DNA of 64,000 bases, taken from the NCBI RefSeq assembly GCF_025717515.1, contig NZ_JAJIRN010000001.1:62001-126000 (forward strand). Reading direction: 5' to 3'. Position numbers and translations under genes: made by a program. The notes below the pieces were generated by a model that was not told where the DNA came from, did no database searches, and saw nothing but the letters and a program-made list of their open reading frames with translations. Below, piece by piece: positions 19,445 through 27,174 of the stretch (position 1 is its first letter; each line of letters opens with the position of its first letter). Origin of the DNA: Roseateles oligotrophus (lineage in GTDB: Bacteria; Pseudomonadota; Gammaproteobacteria; Burkholderiales; Burkholderiaceae_C).

Positions 19445-20293
19445 ATGGTGTCAAAGACGGCGAACGATAGCCTGCCCCTGCATCAAAGCAGCGCTGAAGG
19501 GACTCGGGTTCTCCAGATCCGACCGACTGAAATCAGCTTTCCTATCGGCTCGTTGCCGCTGAGGATTGCAATGGTTGTCGTTGGCGAGGCGCATCGCCGC
19601 TCGCCCTTGGACGAGAGTGAATGCGTGTCGGAACTTGGCAAAGTAGTTCGACTGGGTTCTGAAGATTGGACTGACTCGCTGACGTTGCGCGATCAAGAGA
19701 ATCTGCTTCGTGCCTGGCAGATGGCCAAGCTTGACCCCTTGAGTCTTCCCATCGGGAGCGATGCATTCGAGCCCTATAGGCGTGCATTTAAGGAGTTTGG
19801 GCCGCCGCCCCCGGAAGACTTTGAACTCGAGGTCGGCTACTCGACGTTCGGAAGCACCAACTACCGGCGCTTGCTGGAGATCGAGACCGAGTACGCGGCT
19901 TACCTTGGTCGATGTATCGACGACGGCATGGTGCGCCCCAGAGGTGCGGAGTCAGGCGTGCCTATTGCGCGACCGAGCCGCCCCACCGATGTGCTGACGC
20001 TTGAGGACCTCGAGAAGTTCGTGATCCGCCTCGGGATCAATGTCAGCCGAGACGATACTGCGGAGATAGCTCACTGGCGAAGTCTGCCTACGGCTGACGG
20101 GCGTCAGAAGGCTCTGCTGGACGCGTTTGTCGCGCTGAAAGGGGAGTTCGATAGCAAGGGGGATCTAGTACGCGGCAATGCCCTTTCAGCGCTTTGTAAA
20201 GCCGATGGTCGAACGCGCACAACAGTTCGAAACCAACTGCGCCAAGCTTGGAAGAAATTCAACAAGAGAGGTCCAGCCTCCTGGCACCCTTAA
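19445..20293 (+). CDS. Hypothetical protein, first gene of the island
   Basis: A 282-aa soluble protein of no family I recognise. The start at 19445 is an ATG 40 bases after the left arm repeats. No membrane segment or signal peptide is seen. The C-terminal 70 residues are helical and basic (RGNALSALCKADGRTRTTVRNQLRQAWKKFNKRG) and could bind nucleic acid. The codon composition looks less GC-extreme than that of the chromosomal neighbours. It lies at the position often taken by regulators or excision functions in such islands, but nothing here proves that. Confidence 0.6.
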   Translation: MVSKTANDSLPLHQSSAEGTRVLQIRPTEISFPIGSLPLRIAMVVVGEAHRRSPLDESECVSELGKVVRLGSEDWTDSLTLRDQENLLRAWQMAKLDPLSLPIGSDAFEPYRRAFKEFGPPPPEDFELEVGYSTFGSTNYRRLLEIETEYAAYLGRCIDDGMVRPRGAESGVPIARPSRPTDVLTLEDLEKFVIRLGINVSRDDTAEIAHWRSLPTADGRQKALLDAFVALKGEFDSKGDLVRGNALSALCKADGRTRTTVRNQLRQAWKKFNKRGPASWHP

Positions 20294-20304
20294 GGCGTCA
20301 CTCG

Positions 20305-20386
20305 ACTGACGTACGTCAGTGGTGCAGTCATGTTTCCTCGATGGAGACTAGATCCAGCTCCAACGCTTGACCTGACGGATACGTCA
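20305..20386 (+). promoter_or_regulatory. Two TGACG...CGTCA palindromes (operator candidates)
   Basis: A perfect 16-bp palindrome ACTGACGTACGTCAGT lies at 20305-20320. A related site, TGACG-GATA-CGTCA, lies at 20373-20386. Both share TGACG/CGTCA arms and lie in the 170-base gap upstream of the HTH gene at 20464. A TTGACC hexamer at 20367 overlaps the second site. This suggests an operator pair for a dimeric repressor, possibly the HTH protein itself. Not tested. Confidence 0.5.
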
Positions 20387-20463
20387 TAGAAAAAAGTGAG
20401 TGCACTTCAACAACGAAGCGCGCCACGCAACATCCGGCGGCGCGCATTCATGAAAGGTGCGCT

Positions 20464-20679
20464 ATGTCTTTGGATGATCGATTTGATGGCCGTGTCGGGC
20501 TCTCGACAGTTGAGATGGCTAAGCTGCTCGGCCGGCGGCCGCAGACCTTGCGGCGCTGGTTTTGCTACGGCTCCTCCCCGATTCGGGCGTTTCGTGTGCA
20601 CGGCCGCCTGGTATGGATGCTTGAGGACGCCGAACGGATTCTGGGTGTTGACCTCTCCAGCCGTCGGGTGTGTCCATGA
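20464..20679 (+). CDS. Small helix-turn-helix protein (MerR/AlpA/excisionase-like)
   Basis: A 71-aa protein with a winged HTH of the MerR/excisionase type: GLSTVEMAKLLGRRPQTLRRWFCYGSSPI (about residues 10-38) then FRVHGRLVWMLEDAERILG. Such proteins act as repressors, recombination directionality factors or replication regulators on islands and plasmids. It ends ten bases inside the primase gene, so the two are coupled. Two palindromes upstream could be its operators. Its exact role is inferred. Confidence 0.75.
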   Translation: MSLDDRFDGRVGLSTVEMAKLLGRRPQTLRRWFCYGSSPIRAFRVHGRLVWMLEDAERILGVDLSSRRVCP

Positions 20680-22040
20680 GGGGGCTGGACAAGGCGATGA
20701 CGCGTATCCGCATCAGGCGCGTCGATGACGAAGGACATGAAACGTTGACGAGCCTGTCGCAGGGCATTGGCGCAGTGCTTCGCGTCCTTGGTGCAAGCCT
20801 CGCTAGCGACGTTGATTCGGGTGCTCCGATCTTCATCGAGGAAATTGCAAAACGCGCGTTCAAGCAAAAGCGGTCGACTCAGAATGCCGTAGGGCAAGCT
20901 CTTGCCTTGAATCTCGTCCGGCGCAAGTGCCAGCTGACGTCAATTCTGGGTAGGAATCCACCGCTTCGGTACTTCTTGCACCCTCTGCTGCTTGCCGAAG
21001 CGGCCAGGCCCTCGGCGCATAAAGGCCCCAAGTTGATGTTCCCTCGCGCATGGGACGACATGTCGGTAGCTGCGGACGGATCGACCATCGAGGTACGGCG
21101 GGCACAACTTCAGGCGCCTTCCGCGAGGCCTTGTCTTCCGCATCTTCCCACATTGAAGCAAGAAAGCGTGGCCGCTGATGTTGATCGTTATTTCGATTGG
21201 CTCATCGACAGTTGCAGGCTTGCCGACCACGAGCCGATGTTCGAGATCCGCGGGCAGCGCCGCAAGATCGATGGAAAGAGAGGGGGCACGTTTACGCCCC
21301 CAGGCATTGGCGAAACGATCACGACAGAGGGGCTCAAGGCGTCTGCAATTCATGCAGCCCTACGCGCTGTAGGCGATGGTGTCGAGCTGACATTTCGACT
21401 CCGATCCGCCGAGCATCCTGTGCTGCTGATTGATGACGTCGATCCAGCCAATCTGTCTCGTTTGCCCTGGCCTGGAGCTGTGATTGAAACGGCGCCCAAC
21501 AATCTGCAGGTAACGATGGTCGCCCAACGGCCCCTTTCCCCGCAGGAACGATTGTTTGCCCAGCGCGCCCTACGGTCGATGCTTGAAGGGGACCCGGGAG
21601 CAGTTTCTGGCAGCCAGCTTCGCCGCTTCCCGGGTTCGGTCAACCGCAAGCCGGAACTCAGTGAAGCATTTGTCGCACGTCTGGGCGCGCTGCAGAAGCC
21701 TTTGATGCCGACTGCCGCCCAGGTAGACGCACTCATTGGCGCGGGTCGGGAAGCAGATGGAATGAATGCTGCATCCGCCACTTCAGTCGATCGACAAGGC
21801 TCAGGACAGTTGAAGCCAGCTAACGAACCTGATCAGAGTAGCGTGGAGTTCGGCTGGGTGATGCACCAGCTTACACGCAAGAGCCGCCGGTCCGATGATG
21901 AGCTCATTCTCGAACTCACTGCAAAGGCTGCGGGCCGCCGCCGCCACGGCATGCCGCCCGGGCATGAGTCGCACGGGCAGTACGCGAGCCGCACTCTGTG
22001 TGCTGCGCACCTGGCGCTCAGTGAGGTAGCCGGATGGTGA
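20670..22040 (+). CDS. Plasmid-type RepB-like DNA primase
   Basis: A 456-aa protein whose central part matches the RepB-like primase family of archaeo-eukaryotic-type primases on mobilizable plasmids. It has an Asp-rich catalytic strand VLLIDDVD (Asp256 and Asp258), then a PNNLQ segment, and later a QLRRFPGSVNRKP motif typical of these primases. The N-terminal 130 residues and the C-terminal basic region are not recognised. The start could be 20670, 20676 or 20698. It probably primes lagging-strand synthesis after conjugal entry or during autonomous replication of the excised element. Confidence 0.75.
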   Translation: MSMRGLDKAMTRIRIRRVDDEGHETLTSLSQGIGAVLRVLGASLASDVDSGAPIFIEEIAKRAFKQKRSTQNAVGQALALNLVRRKCQLTSILGRNPPLRYFLHPLLLAEAARPSAHKGPKLMFPRAWDDMSVAADGSTIEVRRAQLQAPSARPCLPHLPTLKQESVAADVDRYFDWLIDSCRLADHEPMFEIRGQRRKIDGKRGGTFTPPGIGETITTEGLKASAIHAALRAVGDGVELTFRLRSAEHPVLLIDDVDPANLSRLPWPGAVIETAPNNLQVTMVAQRPLSPQERLFAQRALRSMLEGDPGAVSGSQLRRFPGSVNRKPELSEAFVARLGALQKPLMPTAAQVDALIGAGREADGMNAASATSVDRQGSGQLKPANEPDQSSVEFGWVMHQLTRKSRRSDDELILELTAKAAGRRRHGMPPGHESHGQYASRTLCAAHLALSEVAGW

Positions 22041-22112
22041 TGGACAAAAGACAAAGCCATTCAGTTGCTGTTCTCTGCCGCCGTAGGAATAGCGGATAGC
22101 ACCTCATCCAGC

Positions 22113-22133
22113 GATAGCGCGAATAGCGCTATC
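22113..22133 (+). promoter_or_regulatory. Inverted repeat upstream of the KfrA-like gene
   Basis: GATAGCGC and GCGCTATC are perfect 8-bp arms around a 5-base centre. Two further ATAGC half-motifs lie at 22089-22100. KfrA proteins of plasmids autoregulate by binding repeats near their promoter, so this is a candidate operator. Confidence 0.55.
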
Positions 22134-22195
22134 CGACCGGGAAGATATCTCGGCATCTTGAACGATTGCAACTACTCGACCTCATGGAGTCCCAA

Positions 22196-23089
22196 ATGAC
22201 TAAAGCACCGACCACGGCCCACCAGGTCGCTGATGCCGCAACTGCAATCGAGCAGGAGGGCGCTGTTCCAAGTATCCGGCGCGTAATCGCTCGTCTAGGT
22301 GGAGGATCACCGAACCACATCGGCCCTCTGCTTGGCGCCTGGAAGATGACCCGGCAATCCGTGGCATCTACTCCAGTCGAGCTGGATCAATCCGTCGTTG
22401 ACTCCATCGCACGCCAGATCCGCAATGTGGCTTCGCAGGCCACCGCTGCCGTCGAGGCCCAACTGCGGGAGATGGAGGACAACGCCGCCTTGTTGGCGCA
22501 AAGCAGCGGCAGCATGGAGGCCCAGTTGCGTGAGAAGCAAGCGGAGTTGGATGGTGCAAGTAGGCAGCTTCAGCAGCAGCATGGTCGCCTAGAGGCCCTT
22601 GTGGCAGAACTTGAGACGCTGCGTTCCGACTCGGCAGAAGCCATTGCCGAGTCCCGTTCTGAGGCTATGTCCGAGCGTGCAGCAGCTGAAGACTTGCGCC
22701 GGCAGCTTGTGCGCGCAACGATGCTCCTGGAGTCACTGCCGCGGCTGGAAAAGTTGTTGCAAGATCGAGATCAATCGCTTCAGGCCGCGAACGTAGACCT
22801 AGCTAAAGCCCGTGAAGTAGCGGCTGTTGCGGCTGAAAACGCGACGGCACAGCAGCAGCGTGCCGACGAGGCCGGCGAGCGCGAAAGCGCGTTACGCAAG
22901 GAACTTGCTAGCTTGCGGGTAGAACTTGCTGAGGCTTGGCAGTGTGAGCGAGCGCTGCGACTCGAAGTGCAAGCCCTTGTAAGCCAGGCCGCCTCTTCGG
23001 ATGCTCGATTCTCGGAGCTGAGCCGTCAGTTCGCCAGCGCCCAGAGCCATCGCAAGCCGATTGGCTCGCGGCATTCCAAGCGCTCATAG
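22196..23089 (+). CDS. KfrA-like DNA-binding coiled-coil protein
   Basis: A 297-aa protein. The N-terminal 60 residues match the KfrA N-terminal DNA-binding domain (VADAATAIEQEGAVPSIRRV, ARLGGGSPNHIGPLLGAWK). The rest, from about residue 75 to 280, is a long Ala/Glu/Gln-rich coiled coil. KfrA proteins support stable inheritance of plasmids and control their own promoter. The ATG at 22196 is preferred because GGAG lies seven bases upstream. Starts at 22184 and TTG 22166 are open. It indicates that the element keeps a plasmid-like maintenance function. Confidence 0.82.
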   Translation: MTKAPTTAHQVADAATAIEQEGAVPSIRRVIARLGGGSPNHIGPLLGAWKMTRQSVASTPVELDQSVVDSIARQIRNVASQATAAVEAQLREMEDNAALLAQSSGSMEAQLREKQAELDGASRQLQQQHGRLEALVAELETLRSDSAEAIAESRSEAMSERAAAEDLRRQLVRATMLLESLPRLEKLLQDRDQSLQAANVDLAKAREVAAVAAENATAQQQRADEAGERESALRKELASLRVELAEAWQCERALRLEVQALVSQAASSDARFSELSRQFASAQSHRKPIGSRHSKRS

Positions 23090-23478
23090 ATTGCAGCGAG
23101 TTGAACGACTGATGCTGAGAGCATTCGACATGTTCAACCTGATGGTTATGCCAAATCCCAAACTGTCAGTCTTTGGATTTTGGGGTGGGGATTGATAAGG
23201 ATGCGCGAACCTCAATGTCCGTTGCAGCCCCTGCGTCAAATGTGCTGACGTGCTGACGCTGTTTCTGCGCAACAGGCGGCCAACTTCGATGCGCCAAGGA
23301 CACAACGATTGCTTGGCCCAGCGCCCACCTTGGCTCTACAGTAGCCTATATATTTTCATTGGTCCAAATCTGGCCCCGGCCACTTTGAGATCACGTTTGC
23401 GACTCGTCGGTCGCGATCTTGTAGCGCACGATACCCACCATTGGTGGTTGGGTACGGCTGCGCATTCAACAGGATCGC
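23090..23478. other. 389-base region without a gene, containing two inverted repeats
   Basis: No convincing coding frame. An imperfect hairpin (CCAAATCCCAAA at 23151, TTTGGATTTTGG at 23172, 9-base loop) follows the KfrA-like gene and may end its transcript. A second imperfect palindrome (TACCCACCA at 23432, TGGTTGGGTA ending 23454) lies 25 bases before the AAA+ gene and may be its operator. Confidence 0.5.
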
Positions 23479-24633
23479 ATGATGAACCAGACATTTATTA
23501 GCGCTGAAGAGCAGCAACCAGCTGACTGCATTTCAGATGAGGCTGGGTGGAAGCAGATGAATCTGCCGTTCACTTCTGAGTTCTTGTGGAGAGAGTCCAT
23601 TCTGGACACCCGCGACGTCGATGAAGACCTCAAAATCGGCTGCACCCTGGATCGAGGGTGCGATCCGGTGCAAGCGATTTGCAGCCACGACGCCATTCAT
23701 GAGTTGGCTAAGTCGGTAGAACTGCAATTTGGAAGTGAAGACATCCTGCGGCGCAACGCGAACTTGCTCCAAAAACTGGGTGTTCCCGGCGGGCGATTCC
23801 GCCGCCTCCGGCGTCTTCCGTCCTCATGGCGCACGGATATCGACGAACTCGAAGGCGCATTTCCGAACTTCGGCGATGTACTTGACTATGTTCGATCAAT
23901 GGCCTCGTTGGCTGAGCTCGGCGACGGAGTCATTCGCCTCGATGCGCTTGTTTTTGACGGATCACCGGGAACTGGCAAGTCCATTTTTGCCGAGCAACTG
24001 GCATCAGTCATCGCGGGCGGCTTCGAGCGGATGCAGATGAGTACGGCGGAAAGTGGTTCGCAAATTGGCGGGTCTGCTACTACTTGGTCTAATTCGCGAC
24101 CAGGGTTGATTTTCGAAGCCCTAATCAATGGCTACTATGCCAACCCGCTCGTACTTCTCGACGAGCTTGACAAGGCGCCTACATCGAGTGGCGAGCGGTT
24201 TTCACCCATCGGGCCGCTCTATCAATTGCTTGAACGGCCGGCAGCGCGGACTTTTCGCGACTTATCGGTGCCGAGCCTTGCTGTCGACGCGTCGGCCGTC
24301 ACTTGGGTTGCCACGACAAATGAGTGCCATCTGTTGCCCGCACCAATTCTGAGCCGGCTTTATGTATTTGACGTCAAGTTGCCTTCTGCCAGTCAGGCCA
24401 CTCGAGTAGTGCGGTCGGTCATGCGAAAGCTCTCTGAAGAAGAGCCCACTTTAGCAAAATTCAAGCTTACAGAAGATGCGGTCTCAAAGCTGGCAACTAG
24501 TGCCCCGAGAGCGATGCGTGGGCTCGTGAGGCGGGCCTGCGGACAGGCTGCGCTGGCATCCCGATGGACTGTTGGGCCCGGTGATGTTTCAGACGCAGGG
24601 CCAAAGCGCCCATCTATTGGCTTTTGCGCATGA
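23479..24633 (+). CDS. Lon-like AAA+ ATPase without protease domain
   Basis: A 384-aa AAA+ protein. Walker A GSPGTGKS is at residues 161-168, Walker B LVLLDELDKA includes Asp228-Glu229, sensor 1 is VATTNE and an arginine-finger-like SRL follows. The segment after Walker A (SQIGGSATTW, GLIFEALINGYYANPLVLLDELDKA) closely resembles Lon ATPase cores, but no Lon substrate-binding domain or Ser-Lys protease domain follows. The N-terminal 150 residues are not recognised. AGGA precedes the ATG. Because it stands with replication and mobilization genes, a remodelling role on DNA or a nucleoprotein complex is possible, but that is inference. Confidence 0.75.
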   Translation: MMNQTFISAEEQQPADCISDEAGWKQMNLPFTSEFLWRESILDTRDVDEDLKIGCTLDRGCDPVQAICSHDAIHELAKSVELQFGSEDILRRNANLLQKLGVPGGRFRRLRRLPSSWRTDIDELEGAFPNFGDVLDYVRSMASLAELGDGVIRLDALVFDGSPGTGKSIFAEQLASVIAGGFERMQMSTAESGSQIGGSATTWSNSRPGLIFEALINGYYANPLVLLDELDKAPTSSGERFSPIGPLYQLLERPAARTFRDLSVPSLAVDASAVTWVATTNECHLLPAPILSRLYVFDVKLPSASQATRVVRSVMRKLSEEEPTLAKFKLTEDAVSKLATSAPRAMRGLVRRACGQAALASRWTVGPGDVSDAGPKRPSIGFCA

Positions 24634-25247
24634 TGGCGGCGAACATGGACCATATTCGCGCCGCTCGTTGGTGCACGATGGCGGTTGGCGTGTCGAGCAG
24701 CCATTGGCTGCAAGGCGGCTATCACCTTGTTGCCGTGCTACTTTGTGTGGCCTTCGCTGCGTTATGCGACTTCATCGGAGCACGGCTCGCCCGGCGACCC
24801 TAACGTAACAGCAAGCGAGGCCAACTTTGGCATAACGCGAATTTGCGCATGAGGTTTAACGATCTTCAGTAAGGCGCAAAATTCACTCCATGCAGTGGAT
24901 CGGTGGTATGGCGTCATGGACCGGCTGGCCTCACTTCTGCAGGCCAGTCCAAAAGCATGTCGGTACTTGAGTGAAAGGTATCGTGCAAGTGATGAGGTTC
25001 TTGATGTCGATGTAGGACGAACTGAACGAAACACCCGATTGGCATTGTGCGGGGATATTGCCCGCTCGGCATTGGCCGCACACGCCGCCAGACGAGCTCT
25101 GAAGGAGTTGTGATTGCCCATAGGGTGTATCTGGATCACCGCAAACAGGTCGGACGCAAATAGAAAAATCTGTAGGCCATTGAATTTGAATGGTTTTTCT
25201 CTTTTTGGTCTGTCTATTTTCGTCATAGCTAACTTGCAATCAAACCA
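24634..25247. other. 614-base region with at most one small uncertain gene
   Basis: Between the AAA+ gene and the minus-strand MobC/TraD-like gene. One short frame, 24916-25113 (ATG) or 24895-25113 (GTG), would encode a 65-72 aa helical protein. A weak hairpin with a T-rich tail (CCATT, loop, AATGGTTTTTC) lies near 25177-25200 on the plus strand. I see no repeats of iteron type that would mark an origin. Confidence 0.4.
24895..25113 (+). CDS. Possible small hypothetical protein
   Basis: A 72-aa frame from a GTG (or 65 aa from ATG 24916) with Ala/Leu/Arg-rich, probably helical composition ending LAAHAARRALKEL. There is no recognised domain and no clear ribosome-binding site. Its only support is that it fills an otherwise empty stretch with plausible amino-acid use. 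Confidence 0.3.
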   Translation: MDRWYGVMDRLASLLQASPKACRYLSERYRASDEVLDVDVGRTERNTRLALCGDIARSALAAHAARRALKEL

Positions 25248-25553
25248 CTAGTCCGTGTTGCAACTTGCGATTGGCAGCTCAAGGGGCAAGAGTATGTCCA
25301 CCTTCATGGGTGTGGGACTATTGCCTTTTGCCGTCGCGAACCCGAAGGTCGCTCGGTCCTGTTCGCGGGGCAGCTTTCGCGCGATCGCGGTAGCCAGCTC
25401 CGGCTTGTTCGTCATGATCCAAGTGCCGATGATCACGGCCTGCCGAGTTCTGCGTTTTCGCGCCGCATCAGACTCGCGCGCGAGGAGTTGCGCACGTCGG
25501 TTTTTCAATCGGATGAGTTGCTGCTCAATCGCTTCGATGTTCTGTCGACTCAT
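25248..25553 (-). CDS. MobC/TraD-like relaxosome accessory protein
   Basis: A 101-aa basic protein starting MSRQNIEAIEQQLIRLKNRRAQLLARE, followed by a cluster of Arg/Lys and IGTWIMTNKPELA. This layout (helical N-terminus, basic patch, short helix) resembles the small TraD/MobC-type proteins encoded divergently from MOBQ relaxases. Such proteins assist nicking or strand opening at oriT. The divergent neighbour is a MOBQ relaxase with an RSF1010-like nic site in between, which supports the call. Direct homology was not tested. Confidence 0.7.
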   Translation of the reverse strand: MSRQNIEAIEQQLIRLKNRRAQLLARESDAARKRRTRQAVIIGTWIMTNKPELATAIARKLPREQDRATFGFATAKGNSPTPMKVDILLPLELPIASCNTD

Positions 25554-25671
25554 GGGCTCACCTGGATACTGTTGTTGTGTACAGTTTATTGAATTCCTCC
25601 CGGTTCAGGTGGCTTCGCGGTCTTGATTGGGCTGGTTCATTTGGCCGTTTTCTCCTACGGCGTATCCCGGC

Positions 25672-25703
25672 AGGGCGCACTTAGAGCATTCCTGTCGGAA
25701 TGC
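25672..25703 (-). other. oriT: RSF1010-type nic site with adjacent inverted repeat
   Basis: On the minus strand, 5' to 3': GCATTCC, a 4-base loop, GGAATGC, two bases, then TAAGTGCGCCCTG. The last block contains the TAAGTGCGCCCT core recognised by MobA of RSF1010/R1162, nicked within GCG/CCC-type sequence, and the inverted repeat 5' of it matches the layout there. It sits in the region between the MobC/TraD-like gene and the relaxase gene. This is direct sequence evidence that the element can be mobilized. Confidence 0.88.
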
Positions 25704-25708
25704 GTGCG

Positions 25709-25726
25709 GTCGGGGCGAGCCCCGAC
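25709..25726 (+). promoter_or_regulatory. Perfect 8-bp inverted repeat before the relaxase start
   Basis: GTCGGGGC, two bases, GCCCCGAC. It lies between the nic site and the AAGGAG ribosome-binding site (25732-25737) of the relaxase gene. It could be an operator for relaxosome proteins or an mRNA hairpin damping translation. Confidence 0.5.
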
Positions 25727-25742
25727 ACCCCAAGGAGTCCCT

Positions 25743-26801
25743 ATGGCTGTTTTCCATTTGAGCGCGCGCCACCCAATTTCTCGTGGCCATGGCCGGTCTG
25801 CGACGGCGGCAGCTGCATACCGCAGCGGAACTGCAATTCTTGATGACCGCACGGGGCTGAAATTTGACTATCGCCGGCGTCACGGCGTGCTTGATGCTCG
25901 CATCCAGCTGCCGGGTGGCCAACTGTTCCCAGATCGTGCGCGCTTCTGGAACACAGTCGAATTACATCATCGACGAAAAGACTCGGTCGTCGCACGCGAA
26001 ATTGTCGTAGCTCTGCCCGCCGAACTAGGCCCTTGCGAGCGCGGCGAGCTGGCGTTCAGTTTTGCGCAAGAGATTGCGGACAGGTTCGAAGTGGCGGTGG
26101 ACGTTGCTCTGCATGAGCCTTCTCGCGACGGAGATGACCGCAACTTTCATGCGCATCTACTGCTCAGCGCCTGCTCGGTCACTTCGGAGGCAGTTCTCGG
26201 CAAAAAAGTCATGGCACTCGACCCGATAGTCTGCAAGCGGACCGGGGTGCCTGACTCGGTCGCATGGCTGCGTCCCCGCTGGCAAGACCTGGTGAATGCG
26301 GCGCTGGCCAAGCAGGGTTCTGCTGCGCGTGTGGATCATCGCAGCCACAAAGCACGAGGCATTGATCGGCACCCGACGATACATATGGGCAAGTCCGGTC
26401 CCTCAGGCCGGGCGCGCGCAAATTTGAATACTCGGCTTCGCGCAGCTAACGCGAGGGCCGAAGTGCTCGAAGCCAGTATCAACAAACTGGTGAAGATGCG
26501 CGCGCGCTTGGTTGGATCAGGTGGCGGGCGGCTTGCAGATGCAGATGGCAAGCGCGTTCACTCTCTGCCTTCGGCATCGCCCCTTCCCGTGGTGGCGGCC
26601 ACAAATTTGCGCCGGCTAGCCCCTGCAGCGGCAGACTCAATGTGCGACTTGCTTCCGTGGCGGCGTAGAGAAAATCGGCGCTTGGAATCCTTGAAGTCGG
26701 GTCAAGCAAGCGCAGATCCTTGTCTGCCCCACCTCGATGGATCTGACGCCTTGAAACTGGTGCAGCAAGCGCCTGCACGTCGGAACAGAACTCAACGCTA
26801 G
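25743..26801 (+). CDS. mobA: MobA/MobL-family (MOBQ) relaxase
   Basis: A 352-aa conjugative relaxase. The MOBQ N-terminus is plain: MAVFHLSARHPISRGHGRSATAAAAYRSG, where Tyr26 is the likely nicking tyrosine. The metal-binding histidine triad is His124 (VALHEPS) plus His136 and His138 (RNFHAHLLLS). It is short, with only a basic C-terminal tail after the relaxase domain and no fused primase. The primase is a separate gene in this island. AAGGAG precedes the ATG at 25743; a longer upstream frame runs through oriT and is not credible. Confidence 0.9.
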   Translation: MAVFHLSARHPISRGHGRSATAAAAYRSGTAILDDRTGLKFDYRRRHGVLDARIQLPGGQLFPDRARFWNTVELHHRRKDSVVAREIVVALPAELGPCERGELAFSFAQEIADRFEVAVDVALHEPSRDGDDRNFHAHLLLSACSVTSEAVLGKKVMALDPIVCKRTGVPDSVAWLRPRWQDLVNAALAKQGSAARVDHRSHKARGIDRHPTIHMGKSGPSGRARANLNTRLRAANARAEVLEASINKLVKMRARLVGSGGGRLADADGKRVHSLPSASPLPVVAATNLRRLAPAAADSMCDLLPWRRRENRRLESLKSGQASADPCLPHLDGSDALKLVQQAPARRNRTQR

Positions 26802-27174
26802 CGCTGACAAAAGCAGGCCGACGCTGCAGCCAGTCCTATAGATTTTCGAACGATACACTTCTTGCAAATATAGGTGCTTTGCTGATGGCAATGCGGCCAA
26901 AAATCAAGCGAATTGTGCGTATTTGCAAGAGTCGATGAGACCTAGCAGAAGAAGGGATTGAAGGGGAGGGCACATGACACAGGTCAGGCCAATCAAGGCA
27001 GTAAGCCGCAGGCTTTGGGCAAGCACAACTGCAAGCCCTCCATTCAATTGGTGGTGCAGCTTCGGCCTGCAAAACGTAGATCGAGATTCTAGTTTGCCAC
27101 TGCCACTCGATCATTGATCAACAACCCCCTTTCTAGGAAATGGGGGTACAAAACTAAGACTACTATCCCGCCCC
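26802..27174. other. 373-base region upstream of hsdM with a palindrome and promoter-like sequence
   Basis: No coding frame is convincing. A near-perfect palindrome at 27125-27146 (CCCCCTTTC, TAG centre, GAAATGGGGG) precedes TACTAT at 27161-27166, a possible -10. The ATG of hsdM follows only eight bases after that hexamer and lacks a Shine-Dalgarno, so the transcript may be leaderless. Confidence 0.45.

Noticed and set aside
24572-24808. Plus-strand frame of 78 codons after the AAA+ gene
   Set aside because: It starts inside the AAA+ gene in another frame, lacks a ribosome-binding site and has a cysteine/arginine-rich chance composition.
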